Assembly (NCBI GenBank): GCA_963589005.1
Contig: CAVAJR010000007.1
Span: 1 to 64,000 of the forward strand
Direction: 5' to 3'
DNA from: RGIG5612 sp963589005
GTDB lineage: Bacteria; Bacillota; Clostridia; Lachnospirales; Lachnospiraceae
DNA length: 64,000 nt
The notes beneath the pieces were generated by a model that searched no databases, was not told the origin of the DNA, and saw nothing but the letters and a program-made list of their open reading frames with translations. Position numbers and translations under genes: made by a program. Below are positions 34,566 to 42,808 of the stretch, piece after piece. How positions within the stretch are numbered: position 1 is the first letter of the stretch; each line of letters opens with the position of its first letter.

Positions 34566-36026
34566 TTAGTCGTCTAAATCTTCTACGTATTCAGCAGCAC
34601 CCTGTCCAGCGAAACGTCCTGTATTTACGCAGTAACCCATTGTGTTACCTGGTAATAAGAACATGTAAGAATCACCATAGATAGTACATGTATCAGTACC
34701 GCATGCGAAGAATCCAGGAATTGTATTCCAGTCATTGTCTATAACCTGGCAGTTCTCGTTGATCTTAATTCCGCCCAATGTACCATATCCTGATGGATGG
34801 AAGATACCAGCGTAGAACGGAGCCTTCTTGATCGGCTTCATGAATTTGCTTGGTTTGTAGAACAGAGTATCCTCTGATTCGCACATATCATTGTAATCAT
34901 CAACTGTTTCTACCAGTGCATCTGGATCGATTCCTAATTTCTCAGCCAGTTCTTCGATAGAATCAGCCTTAACAACGTCTGGGTTGGTTGGGTCATTGAT
35001 GATATCCTCACAAGCCTGCTCGAAGTCATCGATATTGTCAACATGATGAACGAAGTTAACAACATCAAGACCTTTCTTCTTGTAGTAATTAACAATGCTC
35101 TGGTCAATGATAGAGAATCCGACTGCGTCCTTCTGGATCTGGATAGCATTGCCTGTAAATGTTGTATTCTGCATCTGCTCTTCGTTGATGAAACGCTTGC
35201 CGAGTTTGTTAACCATAAGGTTAGGCTGCATGAATGTTACAGGAACACTCTGTACACCAAAGTCTGAGTATGGAAGGATATAGATCTTCTCAACAGTCAT
35301 ATCAGTTGTAGCTGCGCCTGCTGCGATAGCCATCTTGATGCCTTCGCCCTTAAGACCAGGAATAACGATATTGAAGAGGTCCTTACCATATGTATAACCC
35401 ATTCTTTCCTTCATGTATTCCGGTGAATCTCCGGCACCGCCTGTACCAACGATAACAGCCTTGCAGTCGATGTGAATCTCTTCACCGTCTTTTGCAGTAG
35501 CGTTAACACCGCAGATCTTGCCGTCAGCATCTCTTAAGATTTCTTTGGCAGGTGTTTCATACATAACTTCAACACCATTTTCCTGAGCCTTAGCAAGCAT
35601 ATGCTTGTTCATGATAGCACCGCCGTTACGTCCGATACCGCCATTAACAGCAACAATGTGCCATGTAGCTTCTGACTTAGGGAAGTACTTGTATGCACCT
35701 GCGAATTCAACACCAAGGTCCTCTAACCACTTGATTGTTCCTGCTGAAGCCTCGAAGTATTTCTTAACCATGTTAGCATCAACTCTCCAGTGAGTATACT
35801 CCATGAACATCTTGAAGGCTCTCTCAACATCGATGTCAACCATCTGATCCTGCTGCTGTCTTGTACCGATACCTAAAGGTCCCATACCCATGTTAGCAGC
35901 ACCGCCGGAAACGTTCTGCTTCTCAAGAGCGATAACTTTATGTCCGGCATCAGATGCTTCTACACAAGCTGCAAGACCTGAAGGGCCTGTACCGATTACA
36001 ACGATATCTGCTTGTAAATTTTTCAT
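34566..36026 (-). CDS. FAD-dependent reductase, fumarate/urocanate reductase family
   Basis: This 486-residue flavoprotein has an N-terminal FAD-binding GTGPSG at 12-17. It has the family's substrate-domain features (GIKMAIAAGA, RFINEEQ, GTLGGIKINENCQVID) and a C-terminal IPGFFACGTD loop. It has no signal peptide and no FMN-bind or heme domain, so it is cytoplasmic and needs an electron donor. The two downstream iron-sulfur proteins are good candidates. Substrate identity is open: an enoate or other oxidised carbon-carbon compound is likely. AGGAGGAATT precedes the ATG. Confidence 0.78.
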   Translation of the reverse strand: MKNLQADIVVIGTGPSGLAACVEASDAGHKVIALEKQNVSGGAANMGMGPLGIGTRQQQDQMVDIDVERAFKMFMEYTHWRVDANMVKKYFEASAGTIKWLEDLGVEFAGAYKYFPKSEATWHIVAVNGGIGRNGGAIMNKHMLAKAQENGVEVMYETPAKEILRDADGKICGVNATAKDGEEIHIDCKAVIVGTGGAGDSPEYMKERMGYTYGKDLFNIVIPGLKGEGIKMAIAAGAATTDMTVEKIYILPYSDFGVQSVPVTFMQPNLMVNKLGKRFINEEQMQNTTFTGNAIQIQKDAVGFSIIDQSIVNYYKKKGLDVVNFVHHVDNIDDFEQACEDIINDPTNPDVVKADSIEELAEKLGIDPDALVETVDDYNDMCESEDTLFYKPSKFMKPIKKAPFYAGIFHPSGYGTLGGIKINENCQVIDNDWNTIPGFFACGTDTCTIYGDSYMFLLPGNTMGYCVNTGRFAGQGAAEYVEDLDD

Positions 36027-36224
36027 TGTAGTAAATTCCTCCTTGTTATTACAGATATAATCATGCGTTTACGTAGTACGCATGATCAATGCAGTTAATG
36101 AGCCAACAAGACCTTGCACAGGCAGTTGGCAAATACCGCGATAATAAGGAAAACACGCACGGCGAGTTTTCCCAAATTCAGAATGATCATCGTCATCTCA
36201 TGAAATGCACAATGATTGCTCATA
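36027..36224 (-). promoter_or_regulatory. Structured 5' leader of the redox operon
   Basis: From the predicted start near 36218 to the flavoprotein ATG is about 190 bases with three hairpins: GGAAAAC/GTTTTCC (36147-36171), GCCAAC/GTTGGC around 36102-36130, and CATGCGT/ACGCATG around 36062-36084. The first is followed by T-rich sequence on the minus strand. No known riboswitch consensus was recognised. Confidence 0.45.
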
Positions 36225-36253
36225 ATTATATTGATAAATGTTGTTAATGTCAA
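36225..36253 (-). promoter_or_regulatory. Consensus promoter of the redox operon with direct repeats
   Basis: On the minus strand TTGACA (36248-36253) and TATAAT (36225-36230) are exactly 17 bases apart, a full consensus. TATTGATAA on the plus strand occurs at 36229-36237 and 36260-36268, 31 bases apart, overlapping the -10 and lying upstream of the -35. This suggests an operator. The stretch from 36270 to 36634 shows no further gene, and its promoter for prmA is not obvious. Confidence 0.8.
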
Positions 36254-36634
36254 ATAAGATATTGATAAGTTCATTTGTAAATATTGCATATAATTGATGT
36301 AAGAAAACTTATAATTTCACAGAAAAACCCACACAAAATGATAAGAAATAGTAATTACGGGCAGTGCATATGGAGATTTGCTTCTATATATTATGTTGTT
36401 GAAAAGTGATGCCTTTTTGAGTACACTGTCGTAGGAATTGCAAATGCTTTATATTGCAAGAGCATAAAATGCAGCATACTGTTGCTGGCAGATACCATGT
36501 ACAGCGAGTCACAACGGGCATTTGCTGAGAGAAAGTGCCTGCGTCGTCAGGATACATAGCCGCATTGGCAATTAAGAAACCGGCACAGAGGTTCCATAAA
36601 ATATCAATTACATGAATTATATAAGGAGCATAAA

Positions 36635-37681
36635 ATGATCTGGAATAAATATATTATCCATACAACAACCGCAGATTGCGAGCTTGTATGTGCAACACTC
36701 ATGGATTATGGCATTACAGATGTGCAGATCGACAACAATATTCAGCTTACAGATGAAGAGATGAACCAGATGTATGCGGATTTTGTTAAGGAACTTCCGG
36801 AAGATGACGGAAGCTGTACAGTTAGCTTCTATCTGGATGAAAATGGATTTATTCCGGAGGGAATAGGCACCGGCGATTCGCCCACAGCTGCTAACGAACA
36901 GAGCGATTTTCAGGGAATCCATGTAGACATGGATGAGGTTAAGCAAGGACTAAGGGATGCTTCCGAAATGTTCGGTATCGGTGAGGTCACTATAGACGAG
37001 GATACTGTGGATACCGAAGACTGGAACAACAAATGGAAGGAATATTTTAAGCCGTTTGCGGTGGATAATATAATCATTAAACCTACATGGGAACAGGTAC
37101 CCGCAGAATTGAAAGGAAATATTGTCATTGACATTGACCCGGGAATGGCCTTCGGAACAGGCATACATGAGACAACGAGACTGTGCTTAAGGGCACTTCA
37201 GCGATATATGAAACCGGGCATGAGGGTATTAGATCTGGGATGCGGTTCCGGAATATTAGGGATTGCAGCGGGCAAGCTGAAGGCAGCATCAATTACAGCA
37301 ATAGATATCGATGAGCAGGCTGTTGTGATCGCGCAGGAGAATTTCAAACAGAACAGGATCGGTGAGGATGCTCAAGCCGAGAACGGCACAGCAGTATATG
37401 AGCTTCGTGCGGGAAATATTCTAGAGGATACTGAACTGCAGAGAATCCTGACAGAAAGAAAATATGACATCGTTCTGGCAAATATATTGGCAGATGTAAT
37501 CATTCCTATGGCAGGATTTGTTGACAGCTTCTTAAATCCTGGCGGAGTATTTATCTCATCGGGAATCATAGATTACAAAGAGCAGGAAGTCGTAGCTGCG
37601 GTAAATGCCAATAAAAACCTTGAACTAAGAGAAGTATGTGAAGACGGGGATTGGCGTTCGGTCGTTGCAATAAGGCGTTGA
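36635..37681 (+). CDS. prmA: Ribosomal protein L11 methyltransferase
   Basis: This 348-residue SAM-dependent methyltransferase has the PrmA signature: an N-terminal substrate domain and a catalytic domain with DPGMAFGTGIHETT, VLDLGCGSGILGI and LANILADVI. It trimethylates L11. It is longer than the usual 290-310 residues because of an acidic insertion near residues 40-130. In many Firmicutes prmA follows dnaJ; here the redox operon lies between. An AAGGAGC site precedes the ATG. Confidence 0.93.
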   Translation: MIWNKYIIHTTTADCELVCATLMDYGITDVQIDNNIQLTDEEMNQMYADFVKELPEDDGSCTVSFYLDENGFIPEGIGTGDSPTAANEQSDFQGIHVDMDEVKQGLRDASEMFGIGEVTIDEDTVDTEDWNNKWKEYFKPFAVDNIIIKPTWEQVPAELKGNIVIDIDPGMAFGTGIHETTRLCLRALQRYMKPGMRVLDLGCGSGILGIAAGKLKAASITAIDIDEQAVVIAQENFKQNRIGEDAQAENGTAVYELRAGNILEDTELQRILTERKYDIVLANILADVIIPMAGFVDSFLNPGGVFISSGIIDYKEQEVVAAVNANKNLELREVCEDGDWRSVVAIRR

Positions 37682-37687
37682 TCAGGC

Positions 37688-38905
37688 ATGAAAAGAGAAA
37701 TATATTTTGATAATTCGGCAACAACAAGAGTAGATGATGATATTATAGATGTAATAAGCCAGGTTATGAGACAGGACTTTGGCAACCCTTCCTCCAAGCA
37801 TATGAAGGGCATGGAGTCAGAACATATATTGAAGGAAGCCAGAGAGAAGATTGCGAAAATTCTCAAGGTCTCTGAGAAGGAAATTATATTTACTTCCGGG
37901 GGAACGGAGTCTAATAATCTTGCTCTTATCGGAACAGCCATGGCATATCAGCGCCGGGGAAGGCATATAATAACAACATGCTTTGAACATTCCTCGGTAT
38001 TAGAACCCTTGAAATATCTGGAGAATTACACATTTGCCGACGGAGGCAGATTTGAAGTGACATATCTTCCAGTGGATAATGACGGACACATATCATTGGA
38101 AGAATTAAGAAAAGCAATAAGGTCAGATACGATAATTGTTTCGACGATGTTTGTTAATAACGAGATCGGAGCTGTGCAGGACATAGAGGGCATCGGAAAG
38201 CTCGTTAAAGAGGTTAATCCCGGCTGCATATATCATGTGGATGCTATCCAGGCATTTGGCAAATACAATATTTATCCGAAGAAGATGAATATAGATCTTC
38301 TGAGCGTATCATCACATAAATTCCATGGGCCTAAGGGAGCGGGTTTTCTATATAAGAATGAAAAGGTCAGAGTGACGCCACTTATATTGGGCGGCGGACA
38401 GCAGAAGGGTCTAAGAAGCGGAACCGATAATGTACCCGGAGCTGCCGGCATGACGAAGGCGGCAGAAAATGCTTACAGGAACCTTGCAGAAAATGCATCC
38501 CACATGACTGAATTAAAGAACAGGCTTACGGACGGATTGAATGAATTTGCTGACCAAATAAAGAGTGAGCCGGGTTCTGCCGGAAAATATTATATAAAGA
38601 TAAACAGCAAAAAGGGCAATTTGAGTGCGCCGCATATTGTAAGCGCTACATTCTTCCCGGTGAAAAGTGAGGTTATGCTTCATGCATTGGAGGAAAAGGG
38701 CATATATGTATCTTCGGGTTCTGCATGTTCATCAAACAGGCCGGGACTTTCCGGAACACTCCAGGCAATAGGCTTAAGTGCTAAGGAAGCAGACTGTACA
38801 TTGAGGTTTAGCTTCTGTAGATACAATACTATAGAAGAGATTGATTATACAATTGAACAGATAAAGGACACTTATAATATGCTTAAGAAGTTCGTGTCAC
38901 ATTGA
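37688..38905 (+). CDS. Cysteine desulfurase (NifS/IscS type)
   Basis: This 405-residue PLP enzyme releases sulfur from cysteine. It has YFDNSATTR near the N terminus, SSHKFHGPKG with the PLP lysine, and SSGSACSSNRPGLS with the catalytic cysteine. It lies seven bases after prmA and 13 bases before thiI, so it is likely to be the sulfur donor for ThiI-dependent 4-thiouridine formation. That role is inferred from the pairing. Confidence 0.92.
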   Translation: MKREIYFDNSATTRVDDDIIDVISQVMRQDFGNPSSKHMKGMESEHILKEAREKIAKILKVSEKEIIFTSGGTESNNLALIGTAMAYQRRGRHIITTCFEHSSVLEPLKYLENYTFADGGRFEVTYLPVDNDGHISLEELRKAIRSDTIIVSTMFVNNEIGAVQDIEGIGKLVKEVNPGCIYHVDAIQAFGKYNIYPKKMNIDLLSVSSHKFHGPKGAGFLYKNEKVRVTPLILGGGQQKGLRSGTDNVPGAAGMTKAAENAYRNLAENASHMTELKNRLTDGLNEFADQIKSEPGSAGKYYIKINSKKGNLSAPHIVSATFFPVKSEVMLHALEEKGIYVSSGSACSSNRPGLSGTLQAIGLSAKEADCTLRFSFCRYNTIEEIDYTIEQIKDTYNMLKKFVSH

Positions 38906-38918
38906 AAGGAGACTGTCT

Positions 38919-40106
38919 GTGAACAGTAAATTATTAATTAAATATTCCGAGATCGGAGTAAAGGGTAAGAACAGATATATTTTCGAGGACATGCTCGTTA
39001 AAAATATTAAGAGTGCACTTAAAATATTGGATAATCCGTTTTCTGTACGCAAGGCACAGGGAAGAATCTATGTTATGTATGACGAGGCTGACTATGACGA
39101 GGCAATAGAAGCACTCAAAAAAGTGTTCGGAATTGCATGGATCTGCCCTGTAACGCAGTTTGACCCGGTAGGATTTGATGAATTGAAAGAAAAAACGGTT
39201 GAGTATATGGACAGGACATATTTTTCAGCCGGTGCGGACAAACATTATACATTCAAGGTTAATTGCAGAAGAATTGACAAGAGCTATCCCGTACCGTCTA
39301 TGGAGGCCAATATGCTTCTGGGAGAGACTCTTTTAGACAAGTTCCCGCAGTTAAGCGTTGATGTTCATGATCCTGATATCATGCTGACAGTAGAAATAAG
39401 GCAGTATGACATTAATATATATTCGGTAGAAATTGAGGGTCTGGGAGGCATGCCAGTAGGCTCTTCAGGCAAGGCAATGCTGCTTCTGTCAGGCGGGATC
39501 GACAGTCCGGTTGCAGGATATCTGGTATCAAAACGTGGCGTAAATCTTGATGCTGTATATTTCCATGCACCTCCGTACACATCGGAAAGAGCCAAGCAAA
39601 AGGTAGTAGATCTGGCGAGAATAGTATCAAGATATTCAGGTCCTATCAATCTTCATATTGTAAACTTCACGGACATTCAGATGAAAATATATGAAATCTG
39701 CCCGCATGAAGAGCTTACGATAATTATGCGCAGATACATGATGAAGATAGCTCAGGAACTTGCCATAAGAAATGGTGCCATCGGACTGGTCACAGGTGAG
39801 AGCATCGGACAGGTTGCAAGTCAGACGATGCAGAGTATGCTTGTAACAAATGAAGTATGCAATATTCCGGTTTACAGACCACTATGTGCATTTGACAAGA
39901 TGGATATAGTTGCGATCTCGGAAAAAATAGGTACATACGAGACATCAATTCTTCCGTATGAGGATTGCTGTACGATATTTGTTGCCAAGCATCCTGTAAC
40001 TAAGCCGAAACTTGAAAAGATCCAAAAATCAGAAAAACTCCTTGAAGGTATAATTGAAGAATTATATCAAAAAGCATTAGATACAGTGGAGACCATACAG
40101 ATATGA
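38919..40106 (+). CDS. thiI: tRNA 4-thiouridine synthase ThiI (no rhodanese domain)
   Basis: This 395-residue protein has an N-terminal ferredoxin-like region, a THUMP domain (about 60-165) and a PP-loop ATPase with the LSGGIDSPVAGYL motif. It adenylates U8 in tRNA for sulfur transfer from a cysteine desulfurase. It ends without the rhodanese domain seen in E. coli ThiI, as in other Firmicutes. GTG is the start codon, with AAAGGAGA upstream. Confidence 0.93.
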   Translation: MNSKLLIKYSEIGVKGKNRYIFEDMLVKNIKSALKILDNPFSVRKAQGRIYVMYDEADYDEAIEALKKVFGIAWICPVTQFDPVGFDELKEKTVEYMDRTYFSAGADKHYTFKVNCRRIDKSYPVPSMEANMLLGETLLDKFPQLSVDVHDPDIMLTVEIRQYDINIYSVEIEGLGGMPVGSSGKAMLLLSGGIDSPVAGYLVSKRGVNLDAVYFHAPPYTSERAKQKVVDLARIVSRYSGPINLHIVNFTDIQMKIYEICPHEELTIIMRRYMMKIAQELAIRNGAIGLVTGESIGQVASQTMQSMLVTNEVCNIPVYRPLCAFDKMDIVAISEKIGTYETSILPYEDCCTIFVAKHPVTKPKLEKIQKSEKLLEGIIEELYQKALDTVETIQI

Positions 40107-41512
40107 GAGCAGCATTTCATACATTAGGCTGTAAAACAAATGCATATGAAACTCAGGCCATTCGTGAGCAGTTCGAAGCAGCCGGTTATGAGATCGGAGA
40201 TTTTGCAGAAGAATGTGATGTGTATATTATAAATACCTGTGCAGTAACCCATGAAGCTGCAAGAAAGTCCCGCCAAATGACGGGACGATGCAAGAAAAAT
40301 AATCCTGATGCCCTTATAGTTATGACAGGCTGTTATGCACAGGAGGCCGCACAGAAAATAGCAGAAGACGGGCTTGCTGATATAGTTGTAGGAAATAGCG
40401 AAAAAAGCAGGATAATCTCGATTGTAGCTGATAAGATAGAAGAAACAAAGAAATCAAAGGCTACTGCAGGCAGCGATGACGCAGGCGAGGCTAAATATGC
40501 CATAGTTGTAGATGATCTTACCCACTGTACAACATATGAAGAACAAAATATCACAAGCCAGGGAAGCCATGTCAGGGCATATGTTAAGATTCAAGATGGC
40601 TGCAACAGATTTTGCTCATATTGTCTGATCCCATTCCTGAGGGGAAGAAGCAGAAGCAGAAATCTCTCAGAAATCCTCGACGAGGTTAAGACTCTGGCAG
40701 CGTCGGGGTACCAGGAGATCGTTCTTACAGGAATTGATATAAGCAGTTTTGAAATTAACGAAGCAGCCGACGGTGAAATATCTGACAATGTAAAGGCGGC
40801 AAATGGCTCGGCAATGGCAGTTTTGATGGAAAGATTGTCGGAAATTCCGGGTATCAGGAGAATCAGATTGGGCTCACTGGAAGCCGGAATAGTATCGGAA
40901 GGAATGATAGAGAAGCTTGTAAGCATCAAACAGTTCTGCCCGCAATTTCACTTGTCACTTCAAAGCGGCTGCGACAGCGTACTTAAGCGAATGAACAGAC
41001 ACTATACGACAGAGGAATTTGCTTCATGCGTTAAAACCATAAGAAAGTATTTTCCGAATGCCGGAATAACAACTGATATAATTACGGGATTTCCTGGGGA
41101 GACGGAGGAAGAATTTGCTTGCACGGTTGAATATGCCAGAGAAGTTGCATTTTCAAGAATACATGTATTTCCATATTCAAGAAGAAAGAAAACCAGGGCG
41201 GATCAGCTGCCTGACCAGCTGCCTAAGGCTGTTAAGGAAGCCAGAGCCAGAGAACTCATAGCAGTTGGAGATAAATTAAGACAGGAATATGAGACAGATC
41301 TGATAGGCAGGGACTGTGAGATACTTGTAGAAGAGATAATAAACGATCAAGAAACAGGAAAATCGTATTTTGCGGGATATACACCAGAGTATGTCAGAAT
41401 ACTTGCAGAGACTGATAAATATGGAAATGCATCACCGGACGATGGGATGATCAATCACATGCTTATAGTAAAACCGACAGAATGGACGGATGATACGCTT
41501 TATTGCCGATAA
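40103..41512 (+). CDS. mtaB: tRNA t6A methylthiotransferase MtaB
   Basis: This 469-residue radical-SAM methylthiotransferase makes ms2t6A at position 37 of tRNAs. The N-terminal MTTase domain has cysteines in LGCKTNAYE, NTCAVTHEA and GCYAQ. The radical SAM motif is CNRFCSYCLIPFLRGR, and a TRAM domain ends the protein. It overlaps thiI by four bases (ATGA). An extra 30-residue low-complexity segment lies before the radical SAM domain. Confidence 0.92.
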   Translation: MRAAFHTLGCKTNAYETQAIREQFEAAGYEIGDFAEECDVYIINTCAVTHEAARKSRQMTGRCKKNNPDALIVMTGCYAQEAAQKIAEDGLADIVVGNSEKSRIISIVADKIEETKKSKATAGSDDAGEAKYAIVVDDLTHCTTYEEQNITSQGSHVRAYVKIQDGCNRFCSYCLIPFLRGRSRSRNLSEILDEVKTLAASGYQEIVLTGIDISSFEINEAADGEISDNVKAANGSAMAVLMERLSEIPGIRRIRLGSLEAGIVSEGMIEKLVSIKQFCPQFHLSLQSGCDSVLKRMNRHYTTEEFASCVKTIRKYFPNAGITTDIITGFPGETEEEFACTVEYAREVAFSRIHVFPYSRRKKTRADQLPDQLPKAVKEARARELIAVGDKLRQEYETDLIGRDCEILVEEIINDQETGKSYFAGYTPEYVRILAETDKYGNASPDDGMINHMLIVKPTEWTDDTLYCR

Positions 41513-41569
41513 GATACCATCAGAACGAAAGTGAATAAGCTTTTTAACATATCTTTGCATATGTATGAC

Positions 41570-41598
41570 TTGAAAGCACTAGTAAATTAGGGTAAAAT
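41570..41598 (+). promoter_or_regulatory. Promoter of ireB, predicted leaderless transcript
   Basis: TTGAAA at 41570-41575 and TAAAAT at 41593-41598 are 17 bases apart. The start point would be about 41605, the A of the ireB ATG. A weak AGGGT at 41589-41593 lies inside the promoter and 11 bases before the ATG, so it would not be transcribed from this promoter. Confidence 0.6.
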
Positions 41599-41604
41599 CA
41601 CACC

Positions 41605-41874
41605 ATGAGCAATTACAATATTCATTTAACACAACATTATAATATGCCGAAGGAAGAAGTTCTTTCTACAGAAGAAATCATAGAACGCGTATATGCGGCG
41701 TTGGCTGAAAAAGGATATGACCCGGTCAATCAGATCGTGGGTTATATTATGTCTGGAGATCCTACATATATTACCAGTCATAATAATGCCCGTGGTTTAA
41801 TTGTCAAGGTTGAACGGGATGAGCTCATTGAGGAAACAATAAGATTCTATATAGAGAATAAATTAAAGAAATAG
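41605..41874 (+). CDS. ireB: IreB family regulatory protein (UPF0297)
   Basis: This 89-residue protein is the IreB/YrzL family, with EVLSTEEIIERVYAALAEKGYDPVNQIVGYIMSGDPTYITSHNNAR as its hallmark. In Enterococcus IreB is a substrate of a Ser/Thr kinase and influences cephalosporin resistance. The ATG at 41605 has no Shine-Dalgarno of normal spacing and lies at the predicted start of transcription. ruvX follows eight bases downstream. Confidence 0.94.
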   Translation: MSNYNIHLTQHYNMPKEEVLSTEEIIERVYAALAEKGYDPVNQIVGYIMSGDPTYITSHNNARGLIVKVERDELIEETIRFYIENKLKK

Positions 41875-41882
41875 GAGCCCAT

Positions 41883-42308
41883 ATGAGAATAATGGGTCTT
41901 GACTATGGTTCCAAGACGGTTGGAGTAGCGTTAACAGATCCGTTAGGCATGACTGCACAGCCGCTGGAGACGATCACGAGAGAATCGGAAAATAAGCTCC
42001 GCCGAACACTGGCCAGGCTGGAGGTAATCGTTTCAGAATATCATGTAGACAGTATTGTGCTGGGATTGCCAATTAACATGGATGGCTCAGTCGGCGATCG
42101 AGCTCTTAAATCTCTTGAATTCAAAGAAAAATTAGAAAAAAGGCTTCAACTCCCTGTTGTTATGCAGGATGAGAGGCTTACTACTATTGAAGCAGATGAG
42201 GTACTTGATGAAATGAGAGTGCCTCATTCTGAAAGAAAACGATACATAGATAAAATTGCTGCTGCATTTATTCTTGAGGATTATATGCACAGCAATTTGA
42301 ACAGATAA
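41883..42308 (+). CDS. ruvX: Putative pre-16S rRNA nuclease RuvX/YqgF
   Basis: This 141-residue YqgF/RuvX-family RNase H-fold protein has MGLDYGSKTVGVALTDPLG, VLGLPINMDGS and QDERLTT motifs and a C-terminal aspartate pair. Bacterial YqgF is linked to 16S rRNA 5'-end maturation and once was called a Holliday-junction resolvase. It lies in the ireB-ruvX-DUF1292 set. Confidence 0.93.
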   Translation: MRIMGLDYGSKTVGVALTDPLGMTAQPLETITRESENKLRRTLARLEVIVSEYHVDSIVLGLPINMDGSVGDRALKSLEFKEKLEKRLQLPVVMQDERLTTIEADEVLDEMRVPHSERKRYIDKIAAAFILEDYMHSNLNR

Positions 42309-42322
42309 AGAGACTGAATAAA

Positions 42323-42592
42323 ATGGAAGATAACGGAAAGATTATTTTTAAAGACGAAGACGGAAATGAAGATGTATATTACATTGTAGAAGAGACTAAA
42401 CTCGGGGATGTAAGCTACATTATGGTAACAGAAAATCCGGTTGGCGAAGAGGATGCGGATGCATATATCCTTAAGGATATCTCAAAGCCGGAAGATGAAG
42501 AAGCTGTCTATGAATTCGTAGAAGATGACAAAGAACTGGATGCTCTGGCTAAGGTATTTGCAGAGCTTTTAGATGACATCGACATAGAATAA
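42323..42592 (+). CDS. DUF1292 protein (YrzB family)
   Basis: This 89-residue, very acidic protein is of the DUF1292 family. It is small and of unknown function, and usually follows ireB and ruvX in Firmicutes. It has FKDEDGNEDVYYIVEETKLG and ends in an acidic LLDDIDIE. The start is ATG at 42323, 14 bases after ruvX ends. Confidence 0.88.
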   Translation: MEDNGKIIFKDEDGNEDVYYIVEETKLGDVSYIMVTENPVGEEDADAYILKDISKPEDEEAVYEFVEDDKELDALAKVFAELLDDIDIE

Positions 42593-42732
42593 TAATCGGA
42601 TAAGTTAGAAATGAAAATTTTAATCGGCGGCATCTCATGGCTGCTGATTGCAGTACGGCACCGGCGAACAGGGTCGTACATATATGATAGTTAATATAGG
42701 ACACGCACGTTCATATATATTGGACGTGCTCA

Positions 42733-42793
42733 TTGTGGTGTAATTTATTTGCATAACGGATATTGACTTGTGAAGCGAATATCGACACCACAA
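42733..42793 (+). promoter_or_regulatory. Structured leader before the RNase J gene
   Basis: A perfect 9-bp stem (42733-42741/42785-42793) encloses a smaller GATATT/AATATC stem (42759-42764/42778-42783). It ends eight bases before the AGGAGG of the RNase J gene (ATG 42809), so it lies within reach of autoregulation by the nuclease or of ribosome access. Upstream, GCACGT/ACGTGC pair around the stretch 42700-42730. Confidence 0.5.
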
Positions 42794-42808
42794 AATAACA
42801 GGAGGAAT

